Source: CAIJMI01 sp043798445 (GTDB lineage Bacteria; Patescibacteriota; Microgenomatia; UBA10105; UBA927). From it: DNA of 30,527 nucleotides. The notes under the pieces were generated by a model, which saw only the letters and a program-made list of their open reading frames with translations, was not told the DNA's origin and did not search any database. Positions 14,794 to 23,009 of the stretch are shown here, one piece after another. Positions within the stretch are counted from its first letter, which is position 1. The number at the start of each line of letters is the position of its first letter. The position numbers and the translations under genes were made by a program. The stretch lies in contig JAZDOQ010000010.1 in the NCBI GenBank assembly GCA_043798445.1, positions 1 to 30,527 of the forward strand. The letters are read 5' to 3'.

Positions 14794-15737
14794 GAATTCT
14801 TATAATACTCAATCGTCTTTTGGAGTCCAACGTCTGCGGTCACAATAGGCTTCCAACCAAAAAGCTTCTCTGCTTTGGTAATATCAGGCTTCCTTTGCGT
14901 CGGATCATCCTGTGGGAGCTTCTCAAAAACAATTTCAGATGCTGTTCCTGTCATTTCTTTAATTTTTTTTGCAAGATCAATCATCGTATACTCTTCCGGA
15001 TTTCCGAGATTAATGACTTCCCCCTTCGTCTTATCAGAAAACATCATTTTAACTAAGCCTTCCACAAGATCAGATACGTAGCAGATGGACCGCGTTTGTT
15101 TCCCGTCTCCATATACTGTAAGTGGTTTTCCTTCAAGTGCTTGATTAATGAAATTAGATATAACCCGTCCATCATCTTTTCGCATTTTTGGTCCATAGGT
15201 ATTGAATATCCGAACTATCTTTCCATCCACTCCGCGATTTCGAACATAGAGCATTGTCATCATCTCTCCAAACCGTTTTGATTCGTCATAACAAGACCGC
15301 ACACCGTTCGGGTTTACATTTCCCCAATAGGTTTCTTTTTGTGGATTCTCAGTGGGATTGCCGTACACTTCCGAAGTGGAGGCAAATAAAAACGTTGCTT
15401 TATATGCTTTTGCAACTTTGAGCATATTACGGGTTCCTACAGAATTTACAAGCGCTGTTTCTTCATCATATTTTTGATAATCAGGCACTGATGCTGGCGA
15501 AGCAAGATGGAAAATGTAATCAATCTTCGGTAATACTGGAAACTCATTAATCACATCCCATTTAATGAAGGTGAAATCCGGATTATTCTTTAGTGACTCA
15601 ATATTCTTTTCAGATCCTGTTAGAAGGTTGTCTACACAAAACACCGTGTATCCATCAACCAAAAGTCGTTCACAAAGATTGGATCCGATAAATCCTGCGC
15701 CACCTGTAACTACACAAATCTGTTTCGCTTCATTCAT
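14790..15737 (-). CDS. UDP-glucuronate decarboxylase-like SDR (UDP-xylose synthase type)
   Basis: A 315-aa extended SDR closest in pattern to UXS, which turns UDP-glucuronate into UDP-xylose with bound NAD. GGAGFIG (12-18) binds the cofactor. STSEVYG (120-126) includes the Ser/Thr and the UXS-type Glu, and YDESK (150-154) is the YxxxK motif. Flanking blocks ETYWGNVNPNGVRSCYDESK, RIFNTYGPKMRKDDGRVISN and LTVYGDGKQTRSICYVSDLV match the UXS family closely. A dTDP-glucose dehydratase is less likely because of the NVNP and RSCYDE blocks. No UDP-glucose dehydrogenase, which would supply UDP-glucuronate, is inside the window. The start has no Shine-Dalgarno, but an extended -10 lies 7 bases before it. 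The stop overlaps the small membrane-protein gene (ATGA). Confidence 0.88.
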   Translation of the reverse strand: MNEAKQICVVTGGAGFIGSNLCERLLVDGYTVFCVDNLLTGSEKNIESLKNNPDFTFIKWDVINEFPVLPKIDYIFHLASPASVPDYQKYDEETALVNSVGTRNMLKVAKAYKATFLFASTSEVYGNPTENPQKETYWGNVNPNGVRSCYDESKRFGEMMTMLYVRNRGVDGKIVRIFNTYGPKMRKDDGRVISNFINQALEGKPLTVYGDGKQTRSICYVSDLVEGLVKMMFSDKTKGEVINLGNPEEYTMIDLAKKIKEMTGTASEIVFEKLPQDDPTQRKPDITKAEKLFGWKPIVTADVGLQKTIEYYKNS

Positions 15738-15742
15738 ATCAT

Positions 15743-16162
15743 TTATTGTATCACACGAGAATTCACCTCAAAAGGAATACATTGATCATCTTCATAGACA
15801 ACGGTAAATACTGATCTATATACCTCAACGTCTATTGTGTATGGAAAATCACTTTGTTGCTTTTTGATACACAGATATCGGTAATTGCAGTCTTGTTGAT
15901 TGCTTCTTTCAGAATACTGCTTGATGGTACCAAAAACACACAATGGAAGAGAAAGTATAAATCCATACAATGGTTGACGATAACCACTGATTGTCCAGAT
16001 CTTTCTTACCATTTCCCATATTCCCTGATGAAACAAATCATAAAATCCTACCGCAAGGGACATGTAATGATTTTCATCCCACACGGAATATTTATGGCAA
16101 ATCAACACATACACACTGTAACTGACAATCATTAGTATAAGAAGAGCAAGGAGTCCATACTC
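15743..16162 (-). pseudogene. Decayed, internally deleted GT-C membrane glycosyltransferase remnant
   Basis: The 444 bases between the UXS-like gene and the 662-aa membrane protein hold no intact gene. One frame is open from after a TAG at 16163-16165. It gives a hydrophobic segment (GLLALLILMIVSYSVYVLI), then VWDENHYMSLA and RQPLYGFILSLPL, the layout of the first helix and first loop of PMT-type GT-C enzymes, with the acidic pair in WDEN. After about 70 residues (counted from ATG 16132) the text changes abruptly to a soluble segment ending at 15743, with none of the expected further helices. The simplest reading is loss of the N-terminal start and deletion of the central transmembrane part, leaving two ends joined. 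A short expressed 129-aa protein from ATG 16132 cannot be excluded. Confidence 0.55.
15745..15753 (-). promoter_or_regulatory. Candidate extended -10 promoter for the UXS-like gene (near-leaderless)
   Basis: TGATACAAT on the minus strand has the extended -10 form TGn plus TACAAT (5 of 6). Seven bases then lead to ATG 15737, so the transcript would start at or next to the start codon. A weak TTGAGG or TTTGAG lies 15-16 bases upstream. The remnant gene before it would not give a useful read-through product, so a new promoter here makes sense. Confidence 0.4.
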
Positions 16163-16181
16163 CTACCAATTAAGATGAAAT

Positions 16182-18170
16182 TTACGTACGATGTGTTTTT
16201 CCATAGAGAAACACAATATACCCGATGCCACAGAGAATGCCTATCCACATTCCCCAATTCCCCGCTTGTTGTGCTTTATACGTTATCTCAACTGGTCCAG
16301 AGTATGCTTTCGGAATAATAAATTGATTTAGTCCATCAGGCGTTTTTGTTGATGAAATCTGTACATTTCCAAACGCTGCTATCCATAGTGGAGAATATGA
16401 TTCTGAAAATACGATACGATCACCTGCTTCAAAAGATTGTTGGGGTATCTCGTACCGTATCGGTGTTTTACTAACTGCAAGGATAGGTTCCCCATTATTT
16501 TTCCACATATGTCCCATGATGCCTTCTGTTCTCCATACTGCAAGATCCGTATATTCCCTTTCCCGTTTTAACCATGGAATTTCATCCAACGCAATAATAA
16601 TTTCGTTTCGTTTTGCAGCATCGTACAATCGTTCTGTGGTAAAGAGTGTACCATCTGTATCAATAGGAACTACAACGTACGCAACATTCCATCTTGCAAA
16701 TTGTAACTCTGTTGATGAACTCTTCATCCAATTCATTACTCCTGAAGCGCTTGTAGAACTTGTTACGGTTAATGCATCAATTGCAGGATGTGCACTTGTC
16801 GGATAGGCAAACCGATGCACGGATGGAATCCAAAATGTTCGGAAAAATGGATCGAGTTCCTGCGACTGTTGATTCTCAAATTGCTGATAATCACGAGGAA
16901 CTACAACTGTATGCAATGTTCCCTCAATTTTTCCCATGACAGCTTGCCGTATTGTAAACGCCCAAAATCCTAAAAACACAACAAACAGTATGACCGGAAT
17001 TGCAGAGTGCAATTTCTTATTTTTCCCATTCAACAACTTCACCAGAGAATCTGTTACAAAAGAAAGTGTAAAAGGAATAAGCACCGCATACGCAATAGCA
17101 ATATAAAGGTAAAATTTTGTCGGATCACGAAACATGACAAATCCCGGTATGTGAATAAAACACCAATTGAATATTCCGCCAAATGGATCGTTTACCCCTT
17201 TTGCAAAAAACGCGCCAATAAGCGCAAGGAGTACAAAAAACAGCAGCGGTTGTACTTTTTTTGTTTCAATTTTTTTCTTTGATATGAAAAGAAAGGAGGT
17301 AAACGCTAAGATAGGAAGCAATAAAAATTCCGGTTGCAAGAAATATACTTTTCCAAACAAATTTTCCGGCCAATTTGGGTGCAAGAATGATAGTGCATGA
17401 GAAAAATCAGCAAAGCTCAAAAATTTCAGCATGCCGGGGTTCGTATATACTTCACTGACCTCAATGACGGCTCCTCGATACAACACACTTGGCATTATCC
17501 AAAATGCGTGTAATGAACAGACAACGATAGAGGAAACAGCGAAAGAACAGAGTATTTTTTTTACATTTCCCTTGCCTGTAACGACCTTAATCAGATGAAA
17601 TAGTAAAATAGCGCCAAAGACAAGGTAAGCAATCCGTAAATCCATCGCTACCAACAGTGACAACCATAAACCATTGCGTATCCCGTTATACATTCGTTCC
17701 TCAATACATTTTTGTAGTACGAAAGGGCTCAGTGCATAGGCCATTGCTACTCCTGTTTGTCCACCAGAAATAATGAGAATGCTATATGTATTAATTGTGT
17801 ATATAACTGAAGCAAGCCATGCCCAAGGTCGTTTTACATAAGCGTGCGCAAAATAATAAGAAGAAAAAACGCTCAATGCTAGAAACGGCAATAAAAATCC
17901 GAATCGAACGATATATTCCCAAGGAAGTTGAAATATTTTTCCTAACAAAAAAATAGGCAATCCATATTGAAAGTTATTCCAAAGATACGGAATGGAACTT
18001 GTACCCAATCCTCCACCGTACACACTCCCCCAAGTTGACGGCCACAATGAAAAGCTATGAATTGCACTTGATGCTATTGGCCAGAGATCACCTGATGAAA
18101 TAAAACCTGGAAAAAACCAACGCCAAAAACAAAGTAATATAAATGCAACCAATAAAATTGGGTATATCAT
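16182..18170 (-). CDS. GT-C membrane glycosyltransferase, AftD/YfhO-like (662 aa)
   Basis: A polytopic protein with about ten or more helices in the first 410 residues, an extracytoplasmic domain (about 415-640) and a final helix (about 640-655). The first outer loop has SGDLWP (26-31), with D28 as the candidate catalytic acid. It is followed by GSVYGGGLGTSSIPYLWNN and a long helix set, then MFRDPTKFYLYIAIAYA (346-362), a motif that recurs in the neighbouring 1157-aa protein. The C-terminal beta-rich part contains SESYSPLW (589-596), typical of the soluble tail of this superfamily. Such proteins use polyprenyl-phosphate sugars outside the membrane. The exact sugar is unknown; AftD itself transfers arabinofuranose. 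ATG 18170 overlaps the stop of the small membrane protein (ATGA). Confidence 0.78.
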   Translation of the reverse strand: MIYPILLVAFILLCFWRWFFPGFISSGDLWPIASSAIHSFSLWPSTWGSVYGGGLGTSSIPYLWNNFQYGLPIFLLGKIFQLPWEYIVRFGFLLPFLALSVFSSYYFAHAYVKRPWAWLASVIYTINTYSILIISGGQTGVAMAYALSPFVLQKCIEERMYNGIRNGLWLSLLVAMDLRIAYLVFGAILLFHLIKVVTGKGNVKKILCSFAVSSIVVCSLHAFWIMPSVLYRGAVIEVSEVYTNPGMLKFLSFADFSHALSFLHPNWPENLFGKVYFLQPEFLLLPILAFTSFLFISKKKIETKKVQPLLFFVLLALIGAFFAKGVNDPFGGIFNWCFIHIPGFVMFRDPTKFYLYIAIAYAVLIPFTLSFVTDSLVKLLNGKNKKLHSAIPVILFVVFLGFWAFTIRQAVMGKIEGTLHTVVVPRDYQQFENQQSQELDPFFRTFWIPSVHRFAYPTSAHPAIDALTVTSSTSASGVMNWMKSSSTELQFARWNVAYVVVPIDTDGTLFTTERLYDAAKRNEIIIALDEIPWLKREREYTDLAVWRTEGIMGHMWKNNGEPILAVSKTPIRYEIPQQSFEAGDRIVFSESYSPLWIAAFGNVQISSTKTPDGLNQFIIPKAYSGPVEITYKAQQAGNWGMWIGILCGIGYIVFLYGKTHRT

Positions 18171-18505
18171 TTATTGCTCTTTCTATCTTTAATAGTAAGA
18201 TAAAAATATTTTACTACAATAAAGATAAGACCGACATAAACGTAGGAAAAATAATGATTAGCTTCTAACGACTCACCAAATAAATATGCGATAAGTGAAA
18301 ATATAAAAAATATCATAGAAATCATTTCTACCGATAGACCTACTCCCAAGAGTATTAGGATATATCCAAAAGTAAGATATTTAGATAAGCCAAACACAAG
18401 ACGAAGTATAAAATAAATAAGAAGAAGCGAAATGTAAAATATTTTATTCTTCTTTAAGAATAGTCCAATAGTATTAATTTGTTTTGGTACGTTTTGAATT
18501 TTCAT
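18167..18505 (-). CDS. Small membrane protein between two GT-C genes (112 aa)
   Basis: 112 aa with about three hydrophobic segments (roughly 23-38, 44-75 probably two helices, and 86-103), a basic N-terminus and a basic C-terminus (KDRKSNK). No family is recognised. Evidence that it is real: a GAGG site 7 bases before ATG 18505, a 32-base overlap with the end of the 1157-aa gene, and an ATGA junction with the 662-aa gene. It may be an accessory subunit for one of the GT-C enzymes, or resemble small DUF2304-type or SMR-like proteins often found beside polyprenyl-phosphate transferases; the sequence alone does not decide. Confidence 0.72.
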   Translation of the reverse strand: MKIQNVPKQINTIGLFLKKNKIFYISLLLIYFILRLVFGLSKYLTFGYILILLGVGLSVEMISMIFFIFSLIAYLFGESLEANHYFSYVYVGLIFIVVKYFYLTIKDRKSNK

Positions 18506-21500
18506 AAAACAACCTCATACTTACAATACCAAGTACAACACAAATAAAACTACTAATAAGTACATTAATATATATCCGTTTTAATCTATCAAATTCAATA
18601 TAGATTGTTTTAACGTTAGGATCATCGATAAACCACGCATTTGCGTACCCATCAGCGATATGATTAAAATATTTTCTTTTTCCTTCAGTTATTGTATACG
18701 CTTTCCAATCAGCATCAAATGATTGGTTGAAACGTAAGAACATGCCATTATTTCGTTCTGGTACCGTCAATTCATAGGAAACCGGTGAAATCTGTGAAAC
18801 CTTGGGGTTTTTGAATGTTTGATTCTCCTCCCCTGATAACATACAAAAGACAACCGCGTCCTGTTCACGGATAGTTCTATAGAAAAAGATATTTTCGATG
18901 AAAACATTCTCGCCTGACGTATCTAGAGCTTTTAAAGAAAAATAGTAGGCATAATATTGTTTATTTTCCAAAGCATCCAGCTGAAACCCTGTATTGATGT
19001 CTTTCTTTTCCTCGCTCGTCTTAATTATTTGCGATAATAATATCGTTGTACCACCAACGTTTCCTTCAGCCAATTGCGTAGTATCTATATTGTTCAGGAG
19101 CCTGTCAACGACAATGAATAATCCGATCGTTGGTTTTTTGGAACGTATATCAAAACGTAACACATATGAACCGTTTGTCAGTTTTCCCAAGCTATATATA
19201 GGTGTCTTGTTTGGTGATTGTATTTCAGCAACGCTATATTGCGTCTTAGGTTCATAATATATCTCGAGAGGAAAGCTACCCTGATGTAAATAGAGATTGG
19301 AGGTAATGATGTCGTCGGTATACGTTGACGGAATTTCTTTTGCATTGAAGATAATTTTTTTAATTGAAAAATCTTTATTCATATCAAACTGACATGTATA
19401 TTGACCATCTTTCGGTATGTCGAAACGCATTTTGCTCACGTTAGAGAGAGGGTCGGTTTCCCAAATTTCTCTGTTTATGGAATCAATGGCATTTTTTTGA
19501 AACACTGAGACATAATACAGGTCCTCATACCCCATCTTGGCTATCTGTTCAACATTGTCTTCCTGAAATTGTACCAACCGCATATTTTGACCGATGAGGA
19601 AATTCCGCATTTCTATTAATTTGTTGTTGTGGTCAAAAAAATTACCGGTATACGAAGCTGATAAATAAAATATCTTCTGGGTCAAATCTAGATATTCTCG
19701 AGAAATGTTCTTTATCTTATTCTGCCGGTGCGCATTTAGATTCTCCATCAAATCCGAAAAAAGATAATTTGCCTCGATCAAATCGTGGCTTATCTGCAAA
19801 TCAACGGATTCAGATTGAAATTTCTTCTTGAGAATCGATTTCGCTACCCGTTTCAATTTTGACACAACGTCCTGATTCGCCTGAGTCATGGAGGGCAACA
19901 CCTTAATACAGCCCACACAATTGGACCGGGCGACATACGAATTAACATATTGGGAATATTTTTTCATCACGTCATTCTTGTTAAACAGTACATCACTAAA
20001 TGACGACGGCAAGATGCTGAATAATCCTTTATAGTCTTGAGCTGTCTTTAACGGAGCGTTTGTATATACCCCGGAAGCTGTAAGGGTAAAGCCAAAAGAC
20101 TCATTAGATGCATAATCTCCGATTCCATATAACGCAAAATAATCATTCTCATACAAGAGACTGAACATGCTATCAGAATCTATAATTTGTCGTATTCTTA
20201 TCGGATCTATATTGATCCATTGTGTAAAATAGTAAGGAACATAATCCTTCCTAATCAATATGAATGACAGATGATTTTGAACCAAGAACTTTTTGAAATC
20301 AGCGAATTTATTATCCTGAAGCATCAGATACGGTGACGTTATAAATGAATCTGGATCGTTCTGGATAAGATGTGTTGATATTAATTTACAATCAACCAGA
20401 TTTAGCAAAAGATCCTGCCCTACATATGAATAACCATATTTATCCCAAACTGCACTTGAAAGAGCAGAGGTTCTTGGAATGACTAATGCCGTCTTTCCGT
20501 TACAGATAGGCTCCATATATTTCTTCAGTTCCAGATATTCCCTTGGGATTATCGTTTTCGACCGTAAGGAATACTTAGTATTGTTAAAGTAATACGTGAT
20601 TTCTTTTATGTTGTCGTGATTAAAAAGGAAAAATGGACCTGTTATAAGTACAGTTCCAGCTACTACCATCATCGAGAGAACAATAATCAATACTCGTTTT
20701 TTGAAAAAATCACGGATAAACAGCTCAAATCCCATGGCAGTCAACAAAAAATACGAAAGAAGAAAATATAAACCTGCTTTTTGCACTGAATCACGAAACG
20801 CACCAAAAAGCGGAACATATTGGAATAAGAATTCCGTTAATTTTGCAAAAGGTGGATTTGCCAACTTCATAATAAACAAACTCACCAACGTAACGAAAGA
20901 CAAAAAAAGAATCAAAGTTTTTTGTGATATGTGTTTAAGCCGTACCAACAAATAGATAAAGAAGAAAGGAAAAACAAAAAGAGGAAAAGACAGTATCGAT
21001 TGACCTGTATACACAGTATCCCAGCTAAATTTGTTGTTGTTCATCATCGCACTACCGATAAGACGGAATAAATTAAGCAGGTTTGTGTTTATGCTGCCCG
21101 GTTTCAGGTACTCCATGACTCCGAACGATTTTTGACTTTCATACAGGTTTGTAAACCCAATCAAGGAAGGATAAAACCAAATCCAATGGATGCCAACCGT
21201 GACTATCAGTAACATCATAAACGATACGGTTTTCGGACGGATAATTGGTTTTGCGGATAGAAAAGTATATAAAATAAAATAAAATCCTATGAACAACAGA
21301 TACTGACCTAAAAATACATAAGTAGTAAACCCAGGAATCATACCAATCTGTGTTGCCATATACACGATAAACCAGACAACGAAGAGTTTTCCGTTTTCAA
21401 GATTTTTTTGCAGGGGAAACAACTTGATGATTGCAAGAATATTCCAAGGCAATAATGCAACCGTGAACATCTGCGGATTAAACATGTAATACGCGTAATA

Positions 21501-21947
21501 ATAGGTATAAAGATTAAATGCAAAACACAGTGAGAACACAAGAGGTACAATAATTGAAAGAAAAACAGACTGCGTCTCTCCAAAAAGTCCTCTACGAATA
21601 TGTCGAAGAAGAACAAAAAATCCTGATACAGTCAAAGACAACATAATCACATAGAGAATAAATTGCGCATTGGACAAGGAGGTGAACAACGCTTTCAAGC
21701 CTGAAAGTGCGGCCCAATACGGGAGCCAACTCCAACCATTCCCTGAGAACCCAGGGAATTTATTTCCAAACCAGGGGTAGAAAAATCCCCGAAAAGAAAT
21801 GCCCGTATCCATCGGCAAATTCGCGTCCCAATAATATGATATCGTCCCTCCATCAAACCACCGATACAACGCAAAAAAAGAAATGCTGACAACTAATAAT
21901 CCCAAAATAACTGGAAAGAACGGTAATTTTTTAAAAAATCGTATCAT
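18474..21947 (-). CDS. Large GT-C membrane glycosyltransferase, AftD-like, with giant extracytoplasmic domain (1157 aa)
   Basis: The N-terminal 440 residues form a multi-helix GT-C core. The first helix (12-29) is followed by a loop with YYWDANLPMD (38-47), whose aspartates are the candidate catalytic site, and GNGWSWLPYWAALSGL (69-84). AFRDSVQKAGLYFLLSYFLL (383-402) matches the FRDPTKF motif of the 662-aa protein. Residues about 440-1120 are soluble and lie outside the membrane, ending with QSFDADWKAY and ADGYANAWFIDDP before a final helix and a basic tail (SKRTKTN). The size recalls actinobacterial AftD, which carries carbohydrate-binding modules in this position. It would add a sugar from a polyprenyl-phosphate donor to exported glycan. 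It follows the GT2 by 9 bases. Substrate unknown. Confidence 0.78.
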   Translation of the reverse strand: MIRFFKKLPFFPVILGLLVVSISFFALYRWFDGGTISYYWDANLPMDTGISFRGFFYPWFGNKFPGFSGNGWSWLPYWAALSGLKALFTSLSNAQFILYVIMLSLTVSGFFVLLRHIRRGLFGETQSVFLSIIVPLVFSLCFAFNLYTYYYAYYMFNPQMFTVALLPWNILAIIKLFPLQKNLENGKLFVVWFIVYMATQIGMIPGFTTYVFLGQYLLFIGFYFILYTFLSAKPIIRPKTVSFMMLLIVTVGIHWIWFYPSLIGFTNLYESQKSFGVMEYLKPGSINTNLLNLFRLIGSAMMNNNKFSWDTVYTGQSILSFPLFVFPFFFIYLLVRLKHISQKTLILFLSFVTLVSLFIMKLANPPFAKLTEFLFQYVPLFGAFRDSVQKAGLYFLLSYFLLTAMGFELFIRDFFKKRVLIIVLSMMVVAGTVLITGPFFLFNHDNIKEITYYFNNTKYSLRSKTIIPREYLELKKYMEPICNGKTALVIPRTSALSSAVWDKYGYSYVGQDLLLNLVDCKLISTHLIQNDPDSFITSPYLMLQDNKFADFKKFLVQNHLSFILIRKDYVPYYFTQWINIDPIRIRQIIDSDSMFSLLYENDYFALYGIGDYASNESFGFTLTASGVYTNAPLKTAQDYKGLFSILPSSFSDVLFNKNDVMKKYSQYVNSYVARSNCVGCIKVLPSMTQANQDVVSKLKRVAKSILKKKFQSESVDLQISHDLIEANYLFSDLMENLNAHRQNKIKNISREYLDLTQKIFYLSASYTGNFFDHNNKLIEMRNFLIGQNMRLVQFQEDNVEQIAKMGYEDLYYVSVFQKNAIDSINREIWETDPLSNVSKMRFDIPKDGQYTCQFDMNKDFSIKKIIFNAKEIPSTYTDDIITSNLYLHQGSFPLEIYYEPKTQYSVAEIQSPNKTPIYSLGKLTNGSYVLRFDIRSKKPTIGLFIVVDRLLNNIDTTQLAEGNVGGTTILLSQIIKTSEEKKDINTGFQLDALENKQYYAYYFSLKALDTSGENVFIENIFFYRTIREQDAVVFCMLSGEENQTFKNPKVSQISPVSYELTVPERNNGMFLRFNQSFDADWKAYTITEGKRKYFNHIADGYANAWFIDDPNVKTIYIEFDRLKRIYINVLISSFICVVLGIVSMRLFYENSKRTKTN
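18513..18516 (-). promoter_or_regulatory. Ribosome binding site (GAGG) for the 112-aa membrane protein
   Basis: GAGG on the minus strand lies 7 bases before ATG 18505, inside the 3' end of the 1157-aa gene. It supports translation of this otherwise unidentified small gene from that ATG. Confidence 0.5.
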
Positions 21948-21956
21948 GACTTTTGC

Positions 21957-23009
21957 CTACGCAATTGTATTTTTAGATGCCTTATATACCAAAGCAACTT
22001 TTTTATAGATAGTCTTTAAGTTTGGAATTGTTTCATCTTTGCGGTTTTTGACCATTTTTTTACGGAAAGTGTTTAGGACCGTTCTTGGAGTCATTATACT
22101 AAATAACACCCAAAACCAATAACTGAACGAAACACGAAAAGATGGATCCAACTCTAAAAGATGCATTGCGTAGCGGAAAAAATTCGCATTTGAGGTAAAA
22201 TACTTCGCTGCGGGAAACTCACTGATCAATATTCGCACTCTTTTATCCAAAAAACTTTTGTAAAAGGAATGTGAAACTTGTTTCTTTATCTCTCCAAAAT
22301 AGCGTTCAAAACGGAATTTTCCGTTCATCAGGTAATACCTTGGATAGGCGGCATTTTTCGACCAAGAGGCTATAAATTCATAATCAGACCATAATATTGC
22401 TCCACACTTCTCAATTGCATTGTACATCGCCCGAAACCACGGAGCGAGCTCTGACCGCATAAGCGGAAACCGTTTTATGAATTTACTTTCAATAACAATG
22501 CCGGTCATGAAGAATGGATCAACCCATTCAATGAAATCTACGATCTCTTCGCTTTTGGAATGGGAAGCTAGTTCCTTATAGCAGAATTGTTGATTATGGA
22601 AGTCAAAAATAAGCTTTTGCTCATCACTGTAACTGAGATAATTTATTCTGACAAAACCGTATGATTTTTTTTCTAACACGTTCTTTAGTCTACTAAAGAA
22701 ATCAACCTGCAAAATAAAATCATCATCTCCATGAAGCAATACATATGTTCCTCTAACCTGCCCAAATGCACGTATCATGTTGGGAACCCAACCAATATTT
22801 GACTTGTTACGTCTATATAACAATCTACTATCATGAAATGAATGAATGATGTCTTGCGTGTTATCAGATGAATTATTATCAAAAACGATGACAGTAAAAT
22901 CTTTACATGTTTGCTTGAATATGCAAGTCAATGCGCGCTGCAGATCCTGTGCTCTGTTATATGTAGGAATGACGATAGAAAAAAACGGTTTATTTTTTTG
23001 TTTTTTCAC
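21957..23009 (-). CDS. GT2 family glycosyltransferase
   Basis: A 350-aa GT-A enzyme. FFSIVIPTYNRAQDLQRAL opens the nucleotide fold, FDNNSSDNTQ (43-52) lines the uridine site, and LLHGDDDFIL (91-100) carries the metal-binding acidic triplet. The C-terminal 150 residues are basic and aromatic, without a recognised domain. The start codon is GTG at 23009, 20 bases inside the end of the rfbH-like gene, with no good Shine-Dalgarno; the next possible ATG would remove the first beta strand. Because it follows the RfbH-type 3-dehydratase, it may transfer the unusual deoxysugar made by modules A and B (inference from position). Confidence 0.85.
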   Translation of the reverse strand: MKKQKNKPFFSIVIPTYNRAQDLQRALTCIFKQTCKDFTVIVFDNNSSDNTQDIIHSFHDSRLLYRRNKSNIGWVPNMIRAFGQVRGTYVLLHGDDDFILQVDFFSRLKNVLEKKSYGFVRINYLSYSDEQKLIFDFHNQQFCYKELASHSKSEEIVDFIEWVDPFFMTGIVIESKFIKRFPLMRSELAPWFRAMYNAIEKCGAILWSDYEFIASWSKNAAYPRYYLMNGKFRFERYFGEIKKQVSHSFYKSFLDKRVRILISEFPAAKYFTSNANFFRYAMHLLELDPSFRVSFSYWFWVLFSIMTPRTVLNTFRKKMVKNRKDETIPNLKTIYKKVALVYKASKNTIA

